From: Gnetum montanum
Lineage: Eukaryota > Streptophyta > Gnetopsida > Gnetales > Gnetaceae
Reading direction: 5' to 3'
Assembly: GCA_015680685.1 (NCBI GenBank)
Contig: MNCI01023604.1
Coordinates: 105,611 to 169,610, forward strand
Length of the DNA: 64,000 bases
How positions within the stretch are numbered: position 1 is the stretch's first letter; each line of letters begins with the position of its first letter. Both the position numbers and the translations under genes were made by a program. Shown here piece after piece: positions 10,090 to 20,990 of the stretch. The notes below the pieces were generated by a model. It did not search any database and was not told where the DNA came from. It saw only the letters and a list, made by a program, of their open reading frames with translations.

Positions 10090-10840
10090 TGATGAATCGT
10101 GGTTTGCCAGGCCCTGATATCAAGTACTTAATATTGGATACACAATATCGCAGCCTGGATACAATATTATACATGATATTGTGATTCTTGTGTTACCCTA
10201 TAAATATTGTGATTTTTAGTTTCTTTCTTCCAAGCTAGTTATTCCTAGTGCATGTCCGCAGTGTGATGCTTGTTATTGTATGACATCTTTGTTCAACTGT
10301 GACGTACTTGGACACGTGCATGACTAGCGATAAAGATTGAGATTACTCTCATCATTGCAACATTCACTTAGATTAATTTTTTTATTGTAATTATTTAATG
10401 CCTTCTTTAGTTAACAATTCGATTTATTGTTATTTACTTTTCTTGTCATTAAGTGGAATGTATACACCTTAATCATGAGCGTTTAAGTGCGAATACTTGG
10501 CACGCCCAATAGTAATTCCACAAAGTCCAAGTCATGTATAGATGGTTTAGGATGGATACCATTGCCATAGGCTAATTTAGGTTTTGCTTCAATTATTAGT
10601 TTAATCAATTTATCTTTTCTATTATTAGAAGTAACATAGAATTAGGACAACATCATATGCCTCACTTTGGACTAAATCATACATGACAAGCTACCACTAG
10701 TCTAGGTGGAAAGACAACAAACTATGATCAATGTATAATTGTCTAGGTGCCACAACTAGTCCATACATAGAGTTTAACCAGATCATGTGTACACTCTCCT
10801 ATTTGTATGGTTGAGCATAGGGGGTACCTTGCCACTCATA
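10090..10840 (+). repeat. Left LTR of the inverted unit
   Basis: Starts TGATGAATCGTGGTTTGCC. U3 has GATATC/ATATTGGATA/ACAATATCG palindromic words, TATAAATA at 10199-10206, and an ACGTACTTGGACACGTGCATGAC word. The 3' part (CTAGGTGGAAAGACAAC...GGTACCTTGCCACTCATA) matches the LTR end at 19306. It stops at CTCATA instead of CTCATCA, where it abuts minus-strand gag. Confidence 0.75.
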
Positions 10841-10859
10841 TCCATTGGTTAGCATGATG

Positions 10860-12890
10860 GTGTGAAATCATTTGATACATCTGATGGTGGTGTAGAAGGA
10901 GGTGAAGGATGAGAATATTGAGGGTGAGAAGAAGTGTGAGAAGTATGAGATGGTGATTCCTTAGGGGGTACATGGGTCAATGGTACTTGGGAGAGTGATA
11001 ACAGTGATTAGAGGTAGAGGATTTAGAACTAGTTGGAGAAACAAGATGTTGAACATAGTAGGCATTTGGTTTTGGTGGACAAGGAGGATGTGGCTAGCTA
11101 GATGGTGGCCTTACCCATGCCTGTGAGTTTTGCCACTATGGTGGAGAAAAGTTTTGAGGCTAGCAATAGCTTCCCTTAGGATAGTAAAATGGGTTATGTG
11201 GTTGTTCATAATTACCTTGTGGAATAGGGATGCACCTAAACCAATATCTTTGTACAAATTTTGGGTGTAGCTTCCTTGCCCAATGCTCATATAGATGTGA
11301 CAAGACTAGGCAATGATCCTTTGGATGATCATATAAATAAACATCACATCCATTCTCATTATTTGTAGTTGTGCCTTTGGTCTTGTTACCTGAAGCCATT
11401 CTCCCTAATGTCCGAACAATGTTCTTAACTTTTTCTAATTTCTATGCCCTCTGTTTGTTTTGATTGCTAGGTTTTATTTGGATGACCCTCTCCCAAACAA
11501 TGTCTTCTAAGTTCACCCTTTGTTCATTTTCCCATATAGTCATCTTATTATGCTTTGCCTTAATTTCATCTATCAAATTTTTGTATTGGCAAAGGTTGGA
11601 ACTATATCATCCTTTCAAAATTGGTTGCTTCCTCTTCATCGTAGTTCTGGATCCTTATTGTTTTTAGAGTTGGATTCCACTCAAATGCTTTGGCATTCTC
11701 CCATTTAGATAATTCTCTCTCTTCTTTTGCTAGATGTTCTATTAGTTCTTTAACTTGATCGACTTGGAGCTTATATAATTATCCTTGGGCATACTTTCCA
11801 AGGTTCACCCTTATTTCATAACTAAGCCCATCTCTAGTGTTGATTATTTGCTCTTTCTCAAAGTACCCATGACCTAGACATTTATTTAGTAAGGCATAGT
11901 ATCTATCTAAGGCCATGTCCAAGGGTTCCTATTATTCTTGTTTCCATATTTGGATTTGTCTCCTTTATATGGACACTTGCACATAGGTTTGGTATCTTTT
12001 AGTGAAAAGTTCTAACATGGTTGAGCATCATTTGATTGAATCTAGTTCCAGTGATCTATACCACACTCTAGCTTTATCGATTAGTGTTCTAGGAAAGAGC
12101 TTAATATTTTTCCATTTATTGTCCACATTGTTGAGCACACAAACATCATGGAAGGCTTGTAAATGATCTTGTGGATCTAAATCATAGCCTCTTGCAAATT
12201 TTGGAATATTATTCATGTCGAGCTTAGGTAGTTGACTCTTCTTGTGGTGCTTGTGAGATATCTTAATGGCCTCTGTGATGTGCATTAGGCTTCTAGGGAC
12301 TAACAGGGGTTTATCATTATCAGACAAGTTATGATTAAACTCTCTATTTGATCGATGGTAACGATGGGGCTTGTGTTCATGTTGATGACCTTGAGTGTGT
12401 CTATGGATTTGATTTTTGCTTTTATTCTAACCTTTTTGTGATGCTCTATCTCTATACCTACGTTCATATTTGTCAAAACTAGACGTTGAAGTTGAGGGGA
12501 AAGATGAAAAGGAGGAATTGGTAGGATAGCCATGGCTTCTATAATGTTCCTCAAGGTCTCTTAGTTTATCATTTTTAAGTATTGAGGAGGTCTTAGGCCT
12601 TGAGGCCTCCTCTAGTTTAGGACTAATGTCATCTTCTTCAAGATTATCTACCTTAGGTGAATGTAGTCTTTGAGTGTCGTTAGGGTGACCATGGTCATGA
12701 AAAATCCCTTCATAAGGCAGATCACTCCAATCTTCTTCATTGTATATTTCGTTAGTTCTCTAATGAATAGGTGCACTATACATTTCATAATCATTTTTGT
12801 GTGAGTGAGACATTAATAATTCTTGAAAGATATATCATTAATACCCTTTTACAATGATCTTGTGTACTATAACTAATCTAGATAATTAGC
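10860..12890 (-). pseudogene. Truncated gag of the TGATGA family
   Basis: Structural (capsid) protein of a gypsy-like non-autonomous element, read on the minus strand from just after the PBS. Recognisable parts are a charged, SHRT-like N-terminal segment near 12780-12500; the capsid core at 12327-12028 with FARGYDLDPQDHLQAFHD, NNVDNKWKNIKLFP and ARVWYRSLE, matching the Retrotrans_gag pattern ending in WYRSL; and a C-terminal block at 11399-11160 with GCDVYLYDHPKDH, YEHWARKLHPKF and QRYWFRCIP. The same blocks occur, more decayed, in the element at 18417-25092. Stops and frameshifts break it, and it ends at the left LTR without any pol. Confidence 0.75.
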
Positions 12891-12894
12891 ACCA

Positions 12895-12912
12895 TCCCTG
12901 GCAATGGTGCCA
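12895..12912 (-). promoter_or_regulatory. Primer binding site (tRNA-Asp-like)
   Basis: Minus strand TGGCACCATTGCCAGGGA, one base inside the LTR end at 12914. It differs from the tRNA-Asp-type primer site TGGCGCCGTTGCCGGGGA at three positions, all G to A, as expected from decay of methylated CpG. It shows that the minus-strand LTR at 12914-13619 is a 5' LTR. Confidence 0.75.
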
Positions 12913-12913
12913 A

Positions 12914-13619
12914 TGGTGAGTGGCAATGTATCCCTATGCTCAACCATACGAATATGAGTGTGTATGCATGATCTGATGAACTTCGTGGATGGACTAGTTG
13001 TGGCACCTAGATAGTTATACGTTGATCATAGTTTGTCACTTGGATTAGTGGTAGCTTGTCACATATGGTTTAGTCTAGAGTGAGGCATATGATGTTGTCC
13101 TAATTCTATGTAACTCCTAATAATAGAAAAGATAAATTTATTAAACTAATAATTGAAGCAAAATCTAAATTAGCCTATGGTGATGGTATCCATCCTAAGT
13201 CATCCATACACATCTTGGACTTTGTGGGATTACTGTTGGGTGTCTCAAGTGTTCCCACTTAAATGCTTGTGATTAAGGCATACACATTCTACTTAATGAT
13301 AGGAAAAGTAAATAACAATAAATCAAAATTTTAACTAAATAAGACATTAAATAATTAAAACAAAAAAATTAGTCTATGTGAATGTTGCAATGATGAGAGT
13401 AATCTCGATNGCCGCGATATCGCAGCCTAGTGCAAATCGCGTCTCATCACTAAACTACCAAAAGAAAAGAAATTCAAACTTAAAATTCTTCTCCAACTAT
13501 GCACCTAAGTGCTATATTTATTGGCTAACATAGGAATCATGATATTGCGTATTTGATATCATATCCAGGCAATGATATCGCATAACTAATATTAGGGCCT
13601 AGAAAACCACAATTCATCA
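12914..13619 (-). repeat. Right LTR of the inverted unit (5' LTR, minus)
   Basis: Minus strand TGATGAATTGTGGTTTTC at 13619 to GCCACTCACCA at 12914. Landmarks match the other family LTRs: GATATC-rich U3, ATCGAGATTACTCTCATC, a CATATGCCTCA-type block and the CACTCACCA end. About 130 bp near 13410 are replaced by an N plus 37 bp (13411-13447) that are themselves a U3 start (TGATGAGACGCGATTTGC) like the one at 173. This is either a nested fragment or an assembly join. Confidence 0.75.
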
Positions 13620-13680
13620 CAAATGAAAGTAAAAGTTAGAAATAATGTAGCAAGGTAAAGGAAAATCATGTATGTACAAG

Positions 13681-13702
13681 GAGAGAGAGAGAGAGAGAGA
13701 GG
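13681..13702. repeat. (GA)n microsatellite
   Basis: About ten GA units, ending GGACAC. Confidence 0.9.
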
Positions 13703-13739
13703 ACACATCAATCATACAATTGTTTCTTGATCTTTGCTA

Positions 13740-14900
13740 AATTAATAAACTCATAGGGCTTTTCATGCACAATTTATTATTCTCCATTCCCTTCACTTAC
13801 AATACTAAATGGGAGTTCCTCCCAAGTTTCATTGAAGGTCTTAACGTTATTAGTTTTAGCATTGTTAGATCTATTTTTGATATCATTTTTGTTGTTGGAA
13901 ATGACAGTTTTCTCTTAAAACTCCATCTCAGACCCTTGCTCAATGTTGATGTTGTTGATTAATAAGGGAAATTCACTATCACCATGGATTAGAATTTCAC
14001 CACCTTCATAAGGTAAGTGAATTTCTTGGTGGATTGGAGAAGAAACTAATCATAATTTTTCCAACCATGTCCAATCTAGGATTAAGTTAAAGCCACATGT
14101 CTCTACCACTAGGAAGTCAATAGATGTAGTAAATTGTTGTCTAGCTACAAAGTCTAATGAAATTAATCCTCATACTTCTACTCATGATCCATTGAAGGAT
14201 TTAAGAGCAATGATGGTGTTTTCTTGAACATTTTTAACAATGTCTAAGCATTAAAAAATATGCAAAGGAATGATATTTGTTATTGTTTCGTTGTCAACAT
14301 GAACATAATGAATCTTGTATTAATTAAAATGTATGGTTATAAAGAGTTAGACATGCAATAATTCATCATTTTTTGAATTGATTTTGACCTTGATGTTATG
14401 AAACATTAGCATTGTAGGTTTCTAATCCTCTTTGGGTGGAGGTGGCATAATGATTGAGTGAATGGATTCCCCACTAGTATGCATGCCTTCACTCATAGGG
14501 GTACATGCTAATATTTTTACTAATTCTTCTTAGTGAGCAAGAGAAGTTATGAACAAATACTAAAGGCTCAATGATGTATTATTTTTTTAATGAAAGTTTA
14601 AATTTTTTCATGGCTATGGAGAAGTGTTTATCATTGGCATATAGTTTTTTAATTTTTTCGGCTTTGACCTCTACCATCTTGCTCAATATTTTTACTTTGT
14701 GTGTTAACATGCGTTGTTTGACCCCATTAATCTTATATAGTTTATGGTTTTCTTTGGGCTAAGTAATAGATGTGATTTGACAAGTGGATTCCATAGGTAT
14801 GGCTAATATTGGGGTAGGCTTTGGTAAACTAGCCTTCTTCCAAACCTTATTACTAGTCAAAGTTGAGAATTAAACTAGAGCCACCATTGAAGTAGAGAAA
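13740..14900 (-). pseudogene. Ty3/gypsy protease-region relic
   Basis: The minus strand reads YVHVDNETITNIIPLHIF (the D-x-G-A-x-x-N protease core, Gly and Ala lost), then LKSFNGS, ISLDFVARQQFTTSIDFLVVE and FNLILDWTWL for the GRPWL box, then IHQEIHLPYEGGEILIHG. Upstream sequence to about 14900 is homologous to 46720-46900. The whole block is a paralogue of 45990-46720 in the 22-kb element, so it is the same gypsy family. It has several stops and no RT attached. It forms the right flank of the inverted-LTR unit. Confidence 0.72.
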
Positions 14901-15399
14901 AGCATCCCTAAAGTCTCTAAAAATGTTCTTTATGATAAGCTAAAATTTCTCACAAGAAGAGAGAAGGAACACCACAAAAATTTTGGCATGTTAACACCTA
15001 TGTTTTTTTAGATTATCTATAACAATTCAAGCAAAATATTTATTTTCTTTGAAAATTGATTGATTTCCTATAGTTAGAGCTAGAAGTGGATGAAATAGAA
15101 TTATTTAACTTCAATGAAGATCATGATTTAATAGAAAAATCATGCCTTCAATCCATAGAATCAATGGAATAATAGTGGAAAGTATACAAGTAGGGTTTTT
15201 TAGATATAATGATGATGGTAGCTATTGGAATCATGAATGAAATTACAAAGAAGAAGTTGGAGTTAGAACATGTTTGTGCTAGTGAGCGAACTACTTTAAT
15301 AAAAATAACTAATTCCTTAACTGAATTAAATTTGGAAGAAGCAAGCACTAAAGAAGTCTTAAAGAGGATTAATGACACTAAACCAGATATAATAAATTA
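14901..15399. other. unassigned AT-rich DNA
   Basis: Contains short open frames on both strands (15148-15400) without recognisable features. Probably the boundary between two retroelement relics. Confidence 0.35.
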
Positions 15400-16333
15400 G
15401 GTTGATAACAATCTTCTCAATCATGGAAGGTTATCCCAATAGTTGTCAATTAAAGGGCTCGAAATTCATAGAATGAGAAGAATTTATTAAGAGACCAAAT
15501 AGCTATTAAATGACCTACAACTATATAAGGAGAATGTAAGAGAAATGAATCCTTAACTCTTGTAATGGTTGTAACTACTAGTGTTTAATATATAAAGCTC
15601 ATAGTAGAAGTTTGAGAGGTTGTGTGGAGGGTGGGGTGCAGGGTGTGGTGTTGGGTGGAATGGTTAGGGAAATGGGGGGAGGCTTTGAGTGAGAAATTTA
15701 AGAAAAGAAAAGCTTATAAAAATACTTTTTTCTAATGGCATCTTAAATAGGTTCTCTCTATCTCCTATAGTTTTTATTTTTAGTTAGCAATTATATTGAA
15801 TAACGTTTTCTTACATGTCTAGCCTAGTCATTACATAGCTATGTTTGGATGAAATGTCAGTTTTGGAATAGGTTATTTTCTCTAGGAGCTAAGGTTTAAT
15901 TTATTTCTATTTTTCTGGTTGAATAAGATAGTTTTTGTAAGTGTCCATTCTAAATCAGTCTAACATAGTAGTAATGTTTTTCTTTGTTAAATTTAAGCTA
16001 TTTAAATAATCCCTCTATCATTATCTCCTACTCTATTTAGCAAAACTTTTATGATCTAGCTTTAGGAAGTTAGCTATTAAATAGGTCAAAATTAAAGATT
16101 TACAACTTCTATAAAAGTGCTAATCCATGATATTAGTTATGAAAGATTTAAGGCTCTGCTTATAGGGAAGTTATTTGATTTTCTTTAATTATTCTTAGAG
16201 ATAGCTATAAGGGATAGTCATTAACTACATATAAAACAATACAATTTTAGGAAAAATTTTCATTGTTGAATATTATTAAGCATATTTAGCTTAATTTTAA
16301 TAGAAATTATTTTTAAAGGTATCCATGCCTTGG
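15400..16333 (+). mobile_element. LTR of a plus-strand gypsy lineage (copy 1)
   Basis: Placed by position 5' of a PBS-like site and gag and by resemblance to 52840-54060: a GGTTATCCCAATAGTTG word, a TATA box (ATATATAAAGCTC, about 15589), a GTTTGAGAGG/GGGGTG purine stretch, and TTTAAAGGTATCCATGCCTTGG at the end compared with TTTAGGGGTATCTAGGCCTTAG at 54052. Both boundaries are approximate and no target duplication was found. Confidence 0.5.
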
Positions 16334-16344
16334 TGGTACCAAAG
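16334..16344 (+). promoter_or_regulatory. Primer-binding-site-like sequence (tRNA-Met type)
   Basis: TGGTACCAAAG resembles the common plant PBS TGGTATCAGAG complementary to initiator tRNA-Met. It lies between the inferred LTR end and gag. The matching point in the second copy (54070) is decayed. Confidence 0.45.
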
Positions 16345-16639
16345 ACCAATAACCATCTCAAACAAGTAATCATTAATAAAAGTTGCTTCCTATGGTAGGG
16401 TCATTACCCTATCACAACACTTCTAAAGTGTAGAAATATGTCTCTTGAAGTTATTTTGAAGGATGTTTAGGCTCAAAATCAAATGATATGATGTTAAAAC
16501 TACACTTGACTTAGTCATTGTAAAACCAAACATGTGGGTACAATAGAAGGTATGGCACAATTATGGTGAAAGAAAGGAAAACATTCTTAGGTTGTAAGTA
16601 ATGGTACTCTTATCAAAGATTAGTCTCTCATGAAATCTA

Positions 16640-17200
16640 TGCTTTAGAAAAGATGTTAAAAGTCTCATCATAGGCAAGAAGCCATTCAAATGATAAAATA
16701 TATAAGAAAAGATGATAAAAGTATAAAGGAGTATTATAAGGATTTTTGTAAAGCTTTTCAACAAGCTAAGGTCCATTAGGCTAAGTATGAGCAAGCTTCC
16801 AATGTTCAAGATGGATGAAAGAAGTAATTTCATTAAGAGCTCATATTTTATGAACCTCAAACCTTAGATGAGGCTTTTGATTTGGCTCTTAAGGCTAAAA
16901 ACAAACTCTAAGGCTTCTAAATATAATGACTCCAAGGCTTCTAAGAGAGATAGAGAAGTAAAAGGGAAACATAGTGCCAAGGAAAACTCACATGAGAAGG
17001 AAGAGAATAACAAGAAAGGTCAAGATTCCAAGAAAGAAACTTTCAAGAAGTAAAAAGATCAAGAAAATGAATACACTTCTAAGATTCAATGTTTTGATTG
17101 TGGAGAATGGTAACATAAAGAATAGGAATGTAAGAAACTTAAATCTTCTAAGAACAAGGAACTTTAGGCCTTGGAAAAATAAAAATATTTAAATGATAAC
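16640..17200 (+). pseudogene. Ty3/gypsy gag, C-terminal half with CCHC zinc knuckle
   Basis: Capsid/nucleocapsid protein. The plus strand reads KEYYKDFCKAFQQAKVH, a late-capsid pattern, then PQTLDEAFDLALKAKNKL, the usual end of the gypsy capsid. A Lys/Ser-rich basic linker follows (16868-17053). The nucleocapsid finger starts at 17090 as C-F-D-C-G-E-W-stop-H-K-E-stop-E-C, a C-X2-C-X4-H-X4-C knuckle with two tryptophan/glutamine-to-stop-like changes. Several stops make it non-functional. Protease follows directly, as expected. Confidence 0.78.
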
Positions 17201-18290
17201 TCTAATGCTTCTTTAATTAAATATGTTACTAAAATTAATTCATTAATGGAAAATTTAATTCTAGTAAGGGGTTTTTTTAAGGAAAATGCTCTTTAGAATT
17301 AAGGCTAAATGTCTCTCTAGTGTCAAATGGCTTCACATCTTAAAAGATGAAGGTGTAAAAGAAAATTTTATTTCTTTTAAGGCTATTGATAAACTTGTAT
17401 TAAAGAAATTTCCTCATGCTAAGTCCTATAGAATGTATTGGCTCTCTAGGGATCACTTTCAAAAGGTAAAGCTAAGCTACATTTTACCTTTTCAAATTAG
17501 TTTTTTTAAAGATCAAGTGTAGTGTGACATTCTTCCCATAGATAGTTTTGATTTCATACTTGGTAGACTTTGGAATTATGATAATAAGACTATATATGAT
17601 GGACCAAGGAATATTTGGTCAATTACTAGAAACAATGGAATATACTAATTTATTCCTATGATATTACAGTACTATAGGAAAATGTATGTACCTATTAATG
17701 TTTCATTGATTTTGCTTAGTAAGAGAGAATATTTTCAAGAACATAAGAAAAATGATCATGGTTTTGTTATTATTTCTAGAATTAAATCATGTGAAGAGAA
17801 GCCTCAAAATGAACTTCCAGTAGATATCTAATCTTTGGTAGAAGAAGTTTCTAATGTCTTCAAAGGAAAATTGGAATGGGTTCCTTCAATAAGATCCAAT
17901 CAACATCAAGCTAACTTCTTACTTGGAGCAACTATTCCAAATGAGAGGGCTTACTAAATGACTCCACATCAGAGGAAGGATTTGCATAAAAAAGTAAGTT
18001 ACTTAGTATTGGTTTTAATAAGAAATTTCTTTCTCCAAAAAGAATACATATGAAATGAAAATGTACATTAACTCCAGGGTTAATAGAATTACTATTAAGT
18101 ACAAATTTTCTATTTCTAGAATGAATGATATTATTTATGTTTTGACTAATTTTGAAATATTTTCAAAGATATATTTGAAAAGTGAATATTAGTAAGTTTC
18201 AATTAGATTGCAAGATTAATGAAAAATAACATTTAAGATACATAATTATTCTTATAAGGTTTTAGTAATTTCTTTTTCAGAGATTTGTTT
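17201..18290 (+). pseudogene. Ty3/gypsy protease to reverse transcriptase relic
   Basis: Continuing from gag, the plus strand reads NFISFKAIDKLVLKKFPHAK and then CDILPIDSFDFILGRLWNYD, the second half of the retropepsin with its ILGRPW box. A linker gives VEEVSNVFKGKLEWVPSIRS and the pre-RT block NFLLGATIPNERAY with MTPHQRKDLHKKV. The RT N-terminal part follows as YINSRVNRITIKYKFSIS, RMNDII and a FSKIYLKSEY version of the F-x-K-I-D-L-x-S-G-Y motif. Sequence is lost before the YVDD box, and an LTR-like sequence begins at 18344. Stops and frameshifts occur throughout. Confidence 0.8.
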
Positions 18291-18343
18291 AATGGAATAA
18301 GGGACCTGAGATGTAATGATAAAAAATGTTATAGTTACAAACT

Positions 18344-18416
18344 TTCACATCCCCATTTCCAAATGATGATAGTACCTAATGAAGATGATGTCTTTTCATA
18401 ACAAGTGTTATTATCT
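18344..18416 (+). mobile_element. Left part of an LTR-like repeat split by insertion
   Basis: TTCACATCCCCATTTCCAAATG onward matches the minus-strand repeat at 4274-4190. It is interrupted after GTTATTATCT (18416), where the element at 18417 begins, and resumes at 25093. Confidence 0.75.
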
Positions 18417-19306
18417 TGATGAGCCGTATTTTGTTTGGCTTTGATATCGGATATTTGATATCGGAGACCTAATATTAGATACCTGATATCAGGGCCCATG
18501 AAGTGATGTTGAATATCCAATATTGTGGCATGTGTACCAACCTATAAATATAGTGCTTGGGCACATGCTTTGGACATACATTTGGAGTCAATTAGTTAAT
18601 AGAGTAGCCAAAATCTTGTAGTTTTATTCTGTAGTTTTAGAGAATAGTTAATGAGTGCTCATAGTATGGATCTGAGTCAGTTGTATGGTATCTTATTCAA
18701 GTAGCAATGTACCTAGACACATTCCATGAATGACAATAAGATTAAGATCAATTCTTATTTATTTTAGCACTTTGAATTAGATTAGATTTACTTTCCATGC
18801 AATTTACTTTTCATTTACTTAGTTAATATTTACATTTCCATGCATATTAATGAATTGGTAGATGACTTGTTTTGAGCATAAACATGTATTTGCTTGGTAA
18901 CCCTAGCAGTGTTATTATTTGATTCACCCAGTAGCATAGTGCTTGGTAATATTAGTAGTGGATACATGGGTTTAAGGTGTGTACGACAAGCTAAGAATAG
19001 ACACTCATTGCCTATAGGCTATTTTGGACTTTACTTTGCATTATTAATTAGATTAAATAATTAATTTCTCTATTATCATTAGGAGTAGCATAAGGCCGTA
19101 ACAACATTAATTATCATATGCCTCACTTTGGACTAAACCATACATTAATAAAGCTACCACTAGTCCAAGTGGAAAGATAGCGAACTACGATCAACACATA
19201 ATGATCTAGATACCACAACTAGTCCCATCCATGGAATTTGACCAGATCATGCATGAACACTTGTGATTCATATGGTTGAGTGTAGGGGGTACCTTGTCAC
19301 TCATCA
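18417..19306 (+). repeat. 5' LTR (890 bp)
   Basis: Starts TGATGAGCCGTATTTTG and ends CTTGTCACTCATCA. The U3 carries GATATCGGATATTTGATATC, TAATATTA and CTGATATCAG palindromic words. TATA box TATAAATA at 18543-18550. Much of its length is readily aligned with the 3' LTR. Confidence 0.88.
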
Positions 19307-19307
19307 T

Positions 19308-19325
19308 TGGCATTGTTGCTCGTGA
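19308..19325 (+). promoter_or_regulatory. Decayed primer binding site
   Basis: TGGCATTGTTGCTCGTGA, one base after the 5' LTR, aligns with the tRNA-Asp-type site TGGCACCATTGCCAGGGA of the sister copy at 12895-12912. Confidence 0.6.
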
Positions 19326-19436
19326 TGATGCTAGTTATCTAGATTAGTTATATTATACATGATCATTGTAAAGGTATTAAGAATCTATATCTTAAAAATT
19401 ATTAATATTTTAAGTCACCCTTGTTATCAAGTAAAA

Positions 19437-20990
19437 TCATGTCTTCTTCACATAGGACCAAGACCACATCACATGATGTAAGCACTCATAGGAGAAATGA
19501 TAAGATCTATATTGAAGAAAACTGGAGTGAACAACCTCAAGCATGGGTTTCCTATGCTCATTTAGATCGTTACTACACTCAAAGGCTAGGTTCACCTAAT
19601 GTAGATAATCTTGGAAGAGATGGAGTAATTCCTAGATCAAGGAGGGACTCAAGGCCTAGGACCTCCTCTAAACCTAGAAAAGATAAATAAAGGGACCATG
19701 GGTAGAACTATAGGAGCCATGGCGATTCTCCCAGTTTCGCATCTTCCTCTTCCTCTTCAACATCTAGTCTTGATGAAGATGAATGAAGGTTTAGAGATAA
19801 AGCTCTACTATGGGGTTGAAATAAAAATAGAAATTAAAACCATGGGAAAACCAAAGACATCAGTAGGAATAGAGATAAAATTATCACAATGAGACAAATA
19901 GAATTAAAATTTTTTACCATGACACATTCGATGATGATGAATTCTTGTTGGCCACTTAGAGCGTAATGTATATCACAGAGGTAGTTAAGATACCCCATAG
20001 GCATCATAGGGAAAGTCATCTAAAATGTCTCAATATGAGTAATATCCTTAAATTTGTGGGAGGCTATGATTATGATCCATGAAATTACTTACAAGTCTTC
20101 CATGATGCTTGTGTCTTACACAACATTGAAAGTGGATGGTAAAAGCTTAAGCTCTTCCCTAGGATAGTAATAGACAAAGATGAAGTGTGGTATAGATTTT
20201 TGGAACCAAAATAAATATGACGATGGTCCACGATGCTAGAACTCTTCCACGAGAAATACCAAACCTATATGAAGGTGTCCAACCTGAGGAGACGAATCTA
20301 AGGATGGAGATAAGAACAATGTGAAACTTTGGACATAGCCCTAGATAGATATTATTCTCTACTAAATAGAGGCCTAGGCCATGGTTTCTTTGAGGAAGAG
20401 AAACTTTTCCACATCATAGATGGGCTTCGTAATGAAATGAGGGAGACCCTTGGGATGTATGCTCAAGGTTAATTATACAAGCTACAAATCCATCAGATCT
20501 GAGACCTAATCGAGCATGTGGAAAAAGAAGAAGGAAAGCTATGTAAATGCAAGAATGTTAAGAAATATCACTAGGACCCAACTCTTCAAAAGAAGAAGGA
20601 AAGATATGTAAATGCGAGAATGTTAAGAAATATCACTAGGACCCAACTCTTCAAAAGAAGAAGGTCCAAATCTATGATAAGGAAAAAGAGGCAGCTCTCG
20701 ATGAGGAGATTTCACAACAAAACTTGCTAATACAAAAGACTATTGATGAGCTTGAAGCAAAGTTGGATAAGATGTCAAAATGAATAAATGGAAAAGTTAT
20801 AACTTATCTAGAAATCATAGAGGAGAGAGTAATGTAAAAAAAAGAAAAAGAAAAAAGAAAAAGGAAAAAAAAGTGATCACAACAAAAGAAAGAAAAAGAA
20901 CCAAGAAACAGCTAGGAACACTTATTGGCGAAAAGGGAGAATAGCTATGGAAGAAGAGGCTATAGAGTCAACCACAAAAGAAGATAATGG
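19437..20990 (+). pseudogene. gag, N-terminal and capsid part
   Basis: The clearest stretch, MSSSHRTKTTSHDVSTHRRN onward (19439-19690), is an intact N-terminal region rich in charged residues with SYAHLDRYYTQRL. Capsid motifs follow in other frames near 20040-20220: FVGGYDYDP, LQVFHDACVLHNIESGW, KLKLFPRIVIDKDEVWYRFLE, matching the sister copy at 12327-12028. Frameshifts come partly from a 65-bp tandem duplication (20527-20656). An A-rich run lies at 20836-20872. Translation is impossible without repair. Confidence 0.78.
20527..20656. repeat. 65-bp tandem duplication in gag
   Basis: Two copies (20527-20591, 20592-20656) differ at two positions, and a partial third (GAAGAAGG) follows. As 65 is not a multiple of three, it shifts the gag frame, so it post-dates loss of constraint. 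Confidence 0.9.

Larger units (their letters stand above)
10090..13619. mobile_element. Inverted-LTR unit with 5-bp target duplication
   Basis: The left end is a plus-strand TGATGA LTR (10090-10840) and the right end is a minus-strand LTR of the same family (start at 13619). Both outer ends are therefore U3 termini: TGATGAATCGTGGTTT on the left, and AAACCACAATTCATCA on the right. CAAAT flanks both (10085-10089 and 13620-13624). The interior is a minus-strand PBS and a truncated gag with no pol. A normal LTR element has direct LTRs. This looks like a rearranged cDNA (for example self-integration or a strand-transfer error) that was then integrated, or a later inversion. A single N at 13410 leaves room for a misassembly. 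Confidence 0.6.
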
